Of a stretch of 64,000 bases of DNA, positions 25,195 to 37,100 are shown in pieces. The stretch is from Fistularia commersonii (taxonomy: Eukaryota > Chordata > Actinopteri > Syngnathiformes > Fistulariidae), in NCBI GenBank assembly GCA_037954325.1, contig JBBMNZ010000027.1, positions 2,645,501 to 2,709,500 on the forward strand, given 5' to 3'. Each line of letters opens with the position of its first letter. Position 1 is the stretch's first letter. The notes under the pieces are model-generated. The model searched no databases. It was not told where the DNA came from and saw nothing but the letters and a program-made list of their open reading frames with translations. A program made the translations under genes and the position numbers.

Positions 25195-28100
25195 CACATC
25201 ATTTGGTAGCCTGATAACCCTCTGCATATACCAGACACGGTGGGAAGATGAAAGGCTGTCTGTTCTCGCGTCGCGTTTTGACAGCTAAGTGTGTTTTGTC
25301 GGCAGGAGAACAATAACACGGCTGTGTGGAAGCAAAGGACGCCTTATTACATTTATTTCACACCCCACTTGAAGCGCCGGCACACGCGGGAACAGAAATG
25401 TGAGACGGCCCTCACAGACCTGACCGGACGCCAAGTACGCCGGCTCAGACGAGATCAGTCGTAAACCGCGCTGCGAATTATGGAGTTGGATTTCTGGGTA
25501 ACAAAAGAGTTGCAGTTGTAGAATCGGGGGGAAAAACATCAGCGTAATCCAACAAGGCGGTTCTCCGGCTCCGGCCAAAGAGAGAATCCCTGTTACATCA
25601 GAGGATATAAGATGTGTCCACTCGGCAACCTCACTGATATTAACTCCAATATTAAACTTCTTGCAGAACACCTGCGTCCAAGGCACCGGTGCTTTTGATG
25701 GCGTTAAAGCGAAACGAAAATGAGGTGGTAAAAGTCTCTTCACGACATGTGAATGGGGAAGTGAAGGCTGTAAGGTGTGACTGAGAGGGTGAATGGAAAT
25801 AAAATGCATTATTATTATTATTATGTCTCTATATGACACGTGAATGGGGAAGTGAATGATTGTATATCTGTGAGGTGTGAATGAGAGGGCGAATGGAAAT
25901 AAAATCCATTATTGTTATTATCATTATTATTATCATTATTATTATTATCATTACGTCTCTATATGACATGTGAATGGGGAAGTGAATGATTGTACATCTA
26001 TGAGGTGTGAATGAGAGGGTGAATGGAAATAAAATGCATTATTATTATCATTATTATTATTATTATTATTATTATCATTATGTCTCTATATGACACGTGA
26101 ATGGGGAAGTGAATGATTGTACATCTAAGGGGTGTGAATGAGAGGGTGAATGGAAATAAAATGCATTATTATTATGTCTCTATATGACGTGAATGTAGGA
26201 ATGAATGGTTGTATGTCTCTATATGGCACCAGAGTGAGATGGTGAACAGTTGGTAAGAGGTTAAATGGTTGTATTTCTCTATATTAGTGAGAATGATAAA
26301 GTGAATGGTTGTGCGTCTCTACATCTGCCCTTGTTATTGAATGGTGAGCGGTCCAGGTCGAGCCCTACCACTCGAGCCCTACCTCCAGCAACCCTGACTT
26401 CAGTATAAGCAGTATAATGAAAGAATGCTTTCGTAATTATGTAAAAATAATTAAAATGAAAATGAATTCAGCAATAGGCCATTCGGTGCAAAGGTAGTGC
26501 AGAAGCAGAACTAGCACGGCCCTGGCCGCCTGGAGACGACTGAAATGATGTAACCTTCATGGCTGGGTGACAGCCATGAAGTTACAGTTACATCGTGACA
26601 CTTTAGAAATGTCACAAATTAAAATGAAATGATAACTGTTGTTTATGAAACTGACATCCATCAGTCTTTATTTTCAAAACACCCTTTCATCTTTGAGGAA
26701 ATGATGCCCGGGTTGCACGTCAGCGCAGGGATTTGGTGTTTGTTTCTATGTAATAACCAGGTATCAGCACATGGAAAAGGTCATTTCTATATTGAACTAC
26801 ATCAAGGTGAGACGTAATTACCTGGAAAACTTTTTCGCTAAAAGGCAGCGGTGACGGAATTACTTCCTGTGTGTGCGTTTACAAAATTAAGCTTCCAACT
26901 CTTGGCGTTCCTCTCGTTCATGAAAGCGAGACGTCAAAAGCGTCGCTCTCTGCGCGATTGTTTTCTTTCCCAGAGGCGACGGGCGGGCACGGCTGAATAA
27001 AAATAGCTTATTTTCAGACAGAAGCGTCCGCCTACAGCTTGGCCCGGGCGGACTTGTTCCACTCGGACTAGCCAATAATCTGCGTCGACCCCAGCCAGGG
27101 GTTTGTACGCCTGCTTGTGCCATTTTTGCCGGGCTGGATAATTAGGGGCTGACTCCGCCATCTGACTACACATTACAGCGGCCTACACGTATAATCAGGG
27201 CGTAATGTGTAATCAACATTCGCTCGGGGCCGGTTTAGGGATCAGAACATGCCATAAATAGGAGAGGGAAGAGAAAGGAGGAAAGCGAGGGGGGAAAAAG
27301 AAAAAGCAGGAGCTGGAAGTCACCTCAGAGATCTGGTCATCCACCTCCCTGAGCCGCTGGAGGATTCTTGACATGACCTGGACTGCGGAGTGGCAGGAGG
27401 GGCGGGGGTCGGTGGGGTCGGCGGGCTCCGGAAGGGGTTTCGTCCGCATGTGCACGGCGTCCACATGTCTGAGCTTTGCTACAGAAAATGGGTTCCCGGG
27501 CGAGATCAGCTCGGGCTCGGCCAGGGTCTTTGGCGGCGTGCGGGCTAAACGCTCTGCGGCCCTCCTGATATCGACTTCCAACTGGGGGTGACGATAAACA
27601 ACGGGGTGGGGGGGTGGGGGCTGAGTTCGGCGTCCACCTCGGAGGCCGACCGGGGCCTTCAAAGAACCGACGGGCGGGTGTGATCCTTTTCAAAGCATAC
27701 CACAGGCCTCTGCCCGGGGTTGATTTTAATAATCGAATCACAATGCTCACTCTATATCGGAGGGAGTTATGCAACCGTCACATGGTAACCCAGCTGCGAG
27801 CTGCTTTTGAAACTTTTACTTTTTCTTTTGCGGGCGGCTTCGAGACCTTGAGCCGCAGCCTGGCATCGCAAACATGATTTACAGGAATGTCAAACTTTTT
27901 TTTTTCTTTTTCTTTTCGGTGCCTACTCGGAGAGCGTTTAAAAAAAAAAAAAAAATCGGTCTGATTTACCGACAGATCAAGGTGTTCTTTAGAGGAGCGT
28001 TCTGCTGATGCGGCTCAGAGTGGGTTTATTTTAAAAAGGCCAGCCACTGTTGGGGCTGCCGTGTGTTAAATCTCCAGAGCCGCGCGCTCGATCCGGTAAT

Positions 28101-31100
28101 ATTCACCAGCACGGTTCTTTAAATAAGTCGCAAATTAGAAAAACAATGCCGGCGGATTCCGGACGCGCGGCCCGTGTAGGCTCTGCGCGGCCTTGTCTAC
28201 CTGCGTCTCAGGAGGGTTGACTTTGGCAGGGACCCGAGGCGAGAGTTTAGCGAGCGGGCCCTCGTTCGGGCCCGGATGGTGACGCTGGGAGGGCCCCTCG
28301 CGGTCCAGCTTGTAGATTTGCAGAAAGGTTGGGAAGAGGGTTAATGTAGAAAACAAGCGAGCAGAGTGAGGAAGAGAAGATTAAAATGCTGGAAATAACA
28401 GACAAGAAAAGATGGATGGAGGAATCGGGGCATAGAATGAGGATCATAATCCAGCGGGGTAGACTGGAAAATCTGAGGCAGCTATCGCTGGTGGTTTTTA
28501 CCTGTTTCCGCAGGACGTGGCTCGGCCTGTTTTCAAACTTGGCCAGTAACTGAGTGGCCATTGAGCGCACTTTATTCTCCTTGGGTTCCGCTCCTTCTCG
28601 CGTAGCGTCGCCATTGCTGGACAGATTCGTGGCCTGGAGCGGGACGAAGATGAGGACAGGTTGACAACTTGAGCACATCAACCGGCGTCCCTGAAGTGAC
28701 CGGAGCTCGACGCCGGCGTATTTACAAACCTCTTCCAAGTAGCTATTGAGTTTCCGCCTCCTCTTGAAAGCTGAGTCTGTACCTTCAGGTTTTTTCTCAT
28801 CCTGAAAAAGTGCATGTAACCATTAACTCCAAGTATTGCAGTAAACAGTACACTTGTATTACATGTGAACGGTGTGCGATGTTACCTTAGGTACTCTTTT
28901 CCTGGGCAGAGCAAGACTGTGAATATTATTATTACTCCTGACTTCCTTGGATGAATAATCTTCATTGTTTTCATCCACTCGTCTGGAGCCTGCGGGACAT
29001 GTGACCCAATTAGACCTCTGGCATTTTCCACATCACGACACCGTTGGCGTCAAAGAATATCAACACACAAAGCCTGCAGATGTTATGTCTGGGGACGATT
29101 TCTGCAGTAGAGGTAAATAACTGGGCTGAGCTTAAAAAGAAAAAATACATATCATTCACACACACACACACACACACATATAAATATACATACATAGCTG
29201 CTGAGTGGAGCCCAGACGCTGATATACCTGACAACATGACTTTGGTATGACTACACATTCCTCTCATATCACTACGCTTGACTAATAACAATGCACAACA
29301 CACACACACACACGCACACAGTGAGCGCAATGTATAACCTCCACTCTGCTGTTGTATAAGATGTATTTTAGCCATATGGTGGAGATAGAAAAGTAGATGG
29401 GATCAGAAATAACAAGAAATCCAAAGTGACAATAATCTAGCAAAGGGAATATGGCGGCAGATAACTTCATTCAGATGAAAACAAAAACTGCACATTTTTT
29501 CTGGCATACCCCTCCAGACTCAGATCCTGCACTGAAAACGTTCAATTCATCTATTCATTATCTGTACCGCTTCGCCTATTCCAGGCATACAACCATTCAC
29601 ATGTCGTATAGAGACATAAATCCTCTCGTTCATTCACACGTCTGAGTCTGATGTTTTTGGACTGGACCGTAAGGCACTATCAATTGCCAAAATAGTCCAC
29701 CGTCGCTTATACATCTGCTAACAGTGGGGTGAATTCATTTATATTATATAAACATTTTATGGCGATACGGTGGCGCAGTGGTTATTGCTTCGGCCGAAGG
29801 ATGCACTTGCTTCCTCTCCACCTTGGTGCTTCACACCTGTCACTGTACCATTATCCTTCAGAGAAACAGTTTCTGCATTGATTTTGTTTCCCATTACAAA
29901 AATTTCAGTCAAATACTTTCTAGATGGAGCGGCACGGTGGCTTCTTCCTCACAGCGAGTACGTTCCTGGTTCAGAAGGACCTTTCTATCTGGACTTTGCA
30001 TGTTCTCCCTATGTCTGCGTGGATTTCCTCCAGGTTCTCCAGTCCCCCCCCACAGTCCAAAAACATGCAGCGGATAATTGGAAAAAAATTGGGAAAACTA
30101 CCCTGAATGAGTGAGTGAATGGTTGTCTGCCTGTATATGCGGCCCTGCAATTGACCAGTCCAGGCTCCCGCGAACCCTGAGTGCAGGAGAAGCGGCGGAC
30201 GATCAACGGATGGGCATTTTATGGTTTTTGTGCCAATTGAAAAAAATAAAAATAAAGTGACTCAAATTGCCTGATAACCATTGTGACGACTAAAGTTCAA
30301 CATTAACGTCTTGAAGTCGCCGGCATAAGAAGGTTGCAAGTACTTGAGAAAATGCTAACGGAGCGAGCGAACCAGGAAACTACCCGAGCACAAAAGGAGA
30401 GTCGGGGGTGCGATGAAGAGTGGGGTCGAGCCGTCCGGGACGGCAGAGTACCTGCTGCGGGTAAAGGCGTGCCCCGAAACAGCTCGTAGAACTTGGAGAG
30501 GTAAGCGGTCATCTTCGTCTTCTCCAGCTCCTGACCGGCGCTGAGTTCTGCCACAGTTGTGAACGGCTTGATCCCAAATTCCTGTTCGCTGACGTCGAAG
30601 GCCAGCTGGAGGTTGGAGGCCCAGTCTTCCTGCCGTAAGGACTCATAATCGCTGGCGGAGGAAGGTGATAGCAGAGGGTCACCGAGGCGAATAGATAGTA
30701 GAATACAGGCTTCAAACCCTGTGATTGAGTACAGGACTGTCTCAGAAAATTAGAATATTGTGATAAAGTTCTTTATCTTCTGTAATGCAATTACAAAAAC
30801 AAAAATGTCATACATTCTGGATTCATTACAAATCAATTGAAATATTGCAAGCCTTTTATTATTTTAATATTGCTGATTATGGCTTACATCTTAAGACAAC
30901 TCAAAAATTCGATCTCAAAATATTAGAATATCACGAAAAAGTAATTTCTGTTTTTTTAATTGCATTACAGAAGATAAAGAACTTTATCACAATATTCTAA
31001 TTTTCTGGGACAGTCCTGTATGTGTGCGCCCCTTTCTTTTCCTGCTTTTCTATCTTTCCAACCCCCCCCCCCCCCCCTCCTGCTGACAGGACGGAACCGT

Positions 31101-34100
31101 TCCAGCAGTTCACGGAAAACTTGCGGGAACCACATGAAATCGTAGCGGCAGCGGCTGAGGTACGGAGGCGGCAATGAAAGCTCTGCTGATGCACTAATCG
31201 CAGGCCGATGACACATCCATGGTCGCAGAAGTAGGGGGGTTGAGACTGAGGTAATGATTGCGTTGGTGTCTTTTTCTTTCATTGCTTCGCTTCTCTAAGT
31301 GGATACCAAAGTGCCGGGGGTTGTTTTTTTTTCCCCTCAAGGAATCAGGAGAGGAGTGAATTAAAAGCAAAAGATCAATCCTGGGGATATATCACAAAGC
31401 TTGTCGCAGAGTGAGGAAATCTACGTAAACGCATTCAGCCTCCGGACAGTGGACGCCGGGATGTGTGACAATCCCACCACTTGGCCCGGCAGAGATTAAA
31501 TGACTATGAAATTAGGATTCACGATCTAGACCACTTCTCCATATGGGGGCTGGAGTTGTGATTGGACGAGTTCACCCCGGACTGGTCGTACGTAGTTCGA
31601 GGTACCGCATATAGACATACATCCATTTGCCCTCTCATTCTGGCCAAATTAAGGTCTTCAATAAACCTCCTGTGAGAAAGGCCCCCTGTCGGAACCAACC
31701 GGGGACCCTCTTGCTGCGAGGCAGAGGCGCTGACCACTGCGCCATCGTGCCGCTTCGTATAAAATTACTGAAGGTATAGTGAAAATATCTCATTTTGTTT
31801 GCCCCTTTTAAGCTACAGTCAACAAAATCTGCGGTACTTGAGGTTGAAGTATCATCGCAGGCTGGTGCTTTATCAACAAACGCCAAGGACTTACATCAGC
31901 TGGGGTTTAAACCTGTGTATGAGGGCACACAGGGCGAGTCCGCTCAGCCAGGAAGACGTCAGATCTATGATTTCCACATTCTTGTAGCCTTCGGTCTGCT
32001 TCTGGCACCAGGTGAGGAGCCTGGACGGTCTGATCTCAGACTCTGCAGGAGAGACAAAATTTCACAATAAAACCTGCACATATGCTTGAACAAATGCTAA
32101 CAGGAATGCAGGTAATTAGCCCTGACGTGCCGGAGGCTTTTCATTTCTGGCAGAACAGGATATGATGTCACGCACGCAAGTCTGGACTGACTGCACACAA
32201 AGCAATGAGATCAGTGGCAGAACCTGGCATATGTACGCAATTCCCTGCCCAGACATGTTGATATGTTTTGCTCATACAGGTCACTTCTACATTTCCCTTC
32301 CACAAAGTCAGTTCCCCACAGAGAATCATCCTTTCAATGCTGCAGGACTATGAATATGTGATTTTCATCTTTTAAAAAAGAAAGATTTGTATTCTAGCAT
32401 GCTAAAGGAGGGGCGGGATTTCGGGTTGTGAAGACAAACTCGCGGTTCAGACTTCCTCCCGGCATGGATTTGAATTGTGGCTTGTTGACACCGGAGTCAA
32501 ACAGAGATAGCGCCCCACAAACCTCGTCTGAAGAGATTGACAGGCCGGCGTATGGTAGCGGCCCGCTCCAACGAGCAGTGTTTCAGCTCCGCACTGATGT
32601 AAAGGTGACGCACCTGAAAAGAGCGGGACAGCCAGTTGGCGTCAGTTTGCAGTGAGGTACGCAGATCGCGGCGCAAATGTCAGGGGAAGCTAAGCTGTTC
32701 ACCTGGTGGGGCCGGACGCAGGAGGAGATGAGGTTGGGGTAACGAGTCCCCGGATCAATGGTGTACTGGTCGAAGTTTTTAGCGATGTTTTCGGGCGTCG
32801 TCTGCGGCAGCAGCCTGTAAATGCTTTCCCTGCGAATGCGATATAGAAAAGGACACGCGAGGAATTTGGGGTCGAAAGGCCCAAAGCGCTCGAACGTCGA
32901 GTACAAATCTTGGAATGAGTGGGAACGCACCTTTCTGCCAGCACCTCCAGAACGGCCCGACCCTGCGCCCAGCTCTGCACCATCCAGGCTGTGTCGAAGG
33001 CAGCCAGGAATCCCCTGGCGCAGCCCGTGCCCATGGGCCAAAAAGGCTGCGGAGGAGCAAACATCACTTTCACACCGCACATTTCTAAGTCCTCATGTCA
33101 GGATCAGCACTAATTTCAGCTTCAAGTAATGCATGTTCGAAACGGCGCTGAGATTTCTTAAAAACACATATCTGCAACAGGGATCATGCAAAACCGGTGC
33201 ACTGAGGAACTGCTGCTTGCTAAACAGGAATATTTATAATAGGAAATAACCTGATAGATTTGTGGCACGCATAGAATGCAAGGTTGCTGTTTGGAAGACA
33301 ATCAGCGCAGGTGATAAAAGTGGATTTCTCTTCTCTGAATGCACTAGTGCACGTTTTAACCCGAGCGATGACGTTCTGACGACAAGTGAACGTAAAGCGT
33401 GCAGCTCTATCGCAAGTATTATAACATCATAGCGGAGTCTTCCTCATTATTATAAAACATTATTTTTGCCATTAGTGGCGCATATACCTCCAACAGGCTG
33501 TCGCCGACCAACGTGACCAGCAGCTGGTGTCCGAATCGCTCCCTGACCAGCGCGGCGTTCTCTGAGGCGTGCATGGTGGTGAAGTCAAACATGGCCACGT
33601 CCGGCTGCCCGTAATGGTTCATGGCAAAGTCCAGGGTGGGAAGTTGGTAGTTGGTGCCAAAGTCAGCAGCCTCCCGGGCGTAGCAGAGGAGAGCTTCCTG
33701 GTTCACGTTCTCGCTGCTTAGCAGCATCTGTGTCTCCGCGTAATCCTGTCACGGCACAAGCAGGGCCAGGCTCTCAGTTTGGCTTTTTTTTTTTTAAATG
33801 AAAACACATTTAAATATTGATTTTACATCACAGCTGACCCTCCTATTCAGTTTAATAATGAACCGAGTTCATAAATGACAAAGATTAAGCAGGAACAACT
33901 CACATTAATGACGACGCCTTTTTCCAGAAGGCTCTGTTTCTTGGCAGTCATTACAAAGTAATGAGTGTTATCTTTGTAGTAGACAATATTCTCCAAATCA
34001 ATACCTGCGAGACAGAGGGGCAAAAACAAGCTCTCTGAATCCCGAATCCTTAAAAAACGGAGCAGTTCTGTTTTCTCCTCTCATGGAAATTTGAGGCAAT

Positions 34101-37100
34101 AAATGATAAATGGTCTCTACTTGCGGTTTCAAAGTGTTTTACACTAGATATCATTCACACACACACACAGATGGTGGTAGAGCTGCCATGCAAGGCGCTA
34201 ACCAGACCATGTGGTGGTTTCAGTGTCTTGCCTGTGGACACTTTGACATGCAGACATGCAGGCCCCGCGGATCGAACCGCCAACCTTCCAAGTCTCTAAA
34301 AGCAGATCGGGGGCCGGAGCCTTGAGTTACCGAGCTCCTCTTCTGCAGAACCATCTTCCTATCTGGATCCAGGGGATGGACACCTGATCTATCTGGGCTT
34401 AAAGGTTCCTTTTTGGGAAAGCATAGATGGGGCTAGGCTAACCCCTAGTTATCCCACGAAGCACCGCTCTCATTCCTCCCATTCTTCCTATCCTGTCCGT
34501 ACTCATGTCCCTTAGAGTCCTTAGAATCTCATATCTCAGGTTCCCAGAGACCGCAGCTTGATCCGCTGCAGTGTCTCACATTGTTATTTATTTCATGAAT
34601 GTTGAAGCTATTATTTATCACCTCAGCTATTACCACATAACTGTCAGCGCTACTGGTATTATTTGTAATAGATCATTTTTGCCTGTCCCTCCCAGCATCA
34701 GTCGAGGCAGAAGGCCACCCTTATTGAGCCGGGATCTGTCGGATGGTTTCTGCCCGGTGAAAGGCATTGTGTTTTGATTTGGCGGCATATCCGTAAAATC
34801 CGACATCCCATTGGAGGTACGCCCCCCGTCCCTCACCGGTCTCATCTTTGAGGTCGAGAAAGAACTTCTGGTTGAAGATGAAGGCCACCCCGCTGATCTC
34901 CTCCACCTTGGCCTCAGCCGTGGTGTTCCTGTTGATGAAGTTGGCCGTGATGGCGATGGCCAGCTTACCCCGGAACTCCTTTCTTTTGAAACCTGTCGGG
35001 ACAGAACCGCTGCGTGAACGTTGTGGACAGGAACGGCCACATCTGTAAAAACTCAGCAGCTCCTTCAGTGATGACGTATAGGTTCCGTCGAAAACAAAAC
35101 CCAGTCAGACACAAATTCATGCCCTTTTTTAAGACGCTGGCATTCATTTTCTGCATTCCTCCTTTTTTTAGCTTGGCAAATAAATGACTCACTAAAAGCA
35201 ACAAAGCCTGGGATAACGGAGAGGAAATGAAAAGCGATTGGATCATTTTTAATTCTGGCTTTTCCTACGTGCAAATAACATTCGAATGATACCATTTCGA
35301 ATTACCAAAATTATTATATATTGTTTTTAATCTCCACTACTTTATTGGTCCACGTCGAACAGCGCAGGAGCGGAGAAAAGATCCGATCGGGTTTTAAGCG
35401 GCTCGGCCGTTGCTCACCCACAAAGCGGCTCCGGACCAGACGGACTGCCGCGGGGAAATTATTTACCTCACTCTGCTTCATAACTGAAGAATGAGCTAAA
35501 TGCCTTGTCCTGCTCCCAATTGACCTTTTTAGGAAATAAGCATCTGACGTGCATTGGTTGTCAGAGGACGCTAACAGCCCGCATCAAGGGTTTGAAAAAG
35601 CAGAGATGGAGAGACTCCAGCAGGAGTCGGCAGCTGCACCAATAACCGGATCGGCTCTATTTATGGATGTTGCTTTGGGTGGTTTTGGACATGACCTCTC
35701 CCTTTTGGGGGGCGGGGAATTGATTCTGCAAATAAAAACTCTTGCAACCCCTCCAGGTGAGCTGACCTTAGCTTCAAAAAGACATCTGAGAAAAGCCGAC
35801 ATATCCAACCCTGAGATTTAAATCCGGCCGATGGAGACGGAGCCGCAGGTGTCACGCCTCGCCTTTGGTGAACCCGAACCCTTTGTTGTCATCGGCTCTT
35901 GAGGCATCGACACCCTCGATCCCGTTGGCGCTCCGTCGTCTCACCTTCCAGGGTGTTCCTGCGGCCGTCGGCACCCACAATGACGTCGAACTCAAAGCCG
36001 GCCACGGGGTGGTCGGCAGGTCTGACGGCGGCCCTCCATCCCAGCCCTATAGAGGACATCAGTGGCAGGAGGGGAGAAAAGAAGAATCATCTCACAGTGC
36101 GGGAAAACATCAGCTGATGAAGGGCTGGTGTTCTGCAGACACTGAACACTGATAATCAATAGGAGCTTTATCCTTTATCCTGGCACAATGTCCTCTCTGT
36201 AGGTTAATCGCACAAAGAAGAGGTATTGTTGCACTCATGGGTGACCATGGATGTTTGCGGAGGGGTTTGTGCGCACACATATATATATGTATAGCAGAGA
36301 TAAAAAGACTTGGGGCTCTGTGGAATTAGGTTTATTTAAAATTCAATGATTCATTATCTATACCCCTTATTCTGCACTCAGGGTCACAGGGGGCTGGAGC
36401 CAACCCAAGCTGTGTCTCTACCATGTCTCTACACATGTAGAGACTTACAACCATTCACCCTCTCATTCACACAACATATAGACATATTGATTATTCACAT
36501 AGACATTCAACTATTCACTTTCTCATCACAAATCTGGGCAATTTAGAGTCTTCAATGAACCTCCTGCTTGTTTTTGGACTGTGGGAGGAAACCTATGTAG
36601 ACACTGAGACTCCACACAGAAAGGCTTCCTGTACCCATGGGAATCAGACCAGGGACTATCTTCCTATGAGGGGGAAGTGCCAACCAATGCGCCACCGTTA
36701 CATACAGAGAACATCCTAGAATATTCTCCCGGGGGGGGGAAACGATGCGGTGTTGTGCGAGAGGCAAGGCTCGGCATCTTGTTGCGCAACGTCACCATGT
36801 GGAAAAATTCACTGCGTGACATTGAGGGCGCAGCCAAGTCCGTCATCGGAGAACAGAGGGGATAAGACCGCTGCTAAATATAGGCATGGCCCTTGTTGTT
36901 ATCGGTGTATTGATACCCGAGCTGAGGAGGCGACCCCTGATGAGCCTTGCTTTCTCCTCTGGGAGCGTAAAGTCAAACGTGGGAGGAGCCGTTCAAGTCA
37001 CGCTCTTAAAGCAGACAGCCAGCCATAACCATTTACTTAATGCTTGTTCAGTTGCTTTTCATAAATTGTTTTAGGAAGCGAGACGTGAGCCGACAACACC

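Noticed and set aside
25285..25839. 184-codon minus-strand frame in a mical2 intron
   Set aside because: It is on the gene strand but between exons 27581-27324 and 25114-25022, has no MICAL similarity, runs into the minisatellite, and adding it would not preserve the observed phase-0 join with a plausible protein.
35549..35821. 90-codon plus-strand frame in the mical2 locus
   Set aside because: It lies in an intron antisense to mical2 between exons 36046-35945 and 34992-34837, has no recognisable domain and no splice support.
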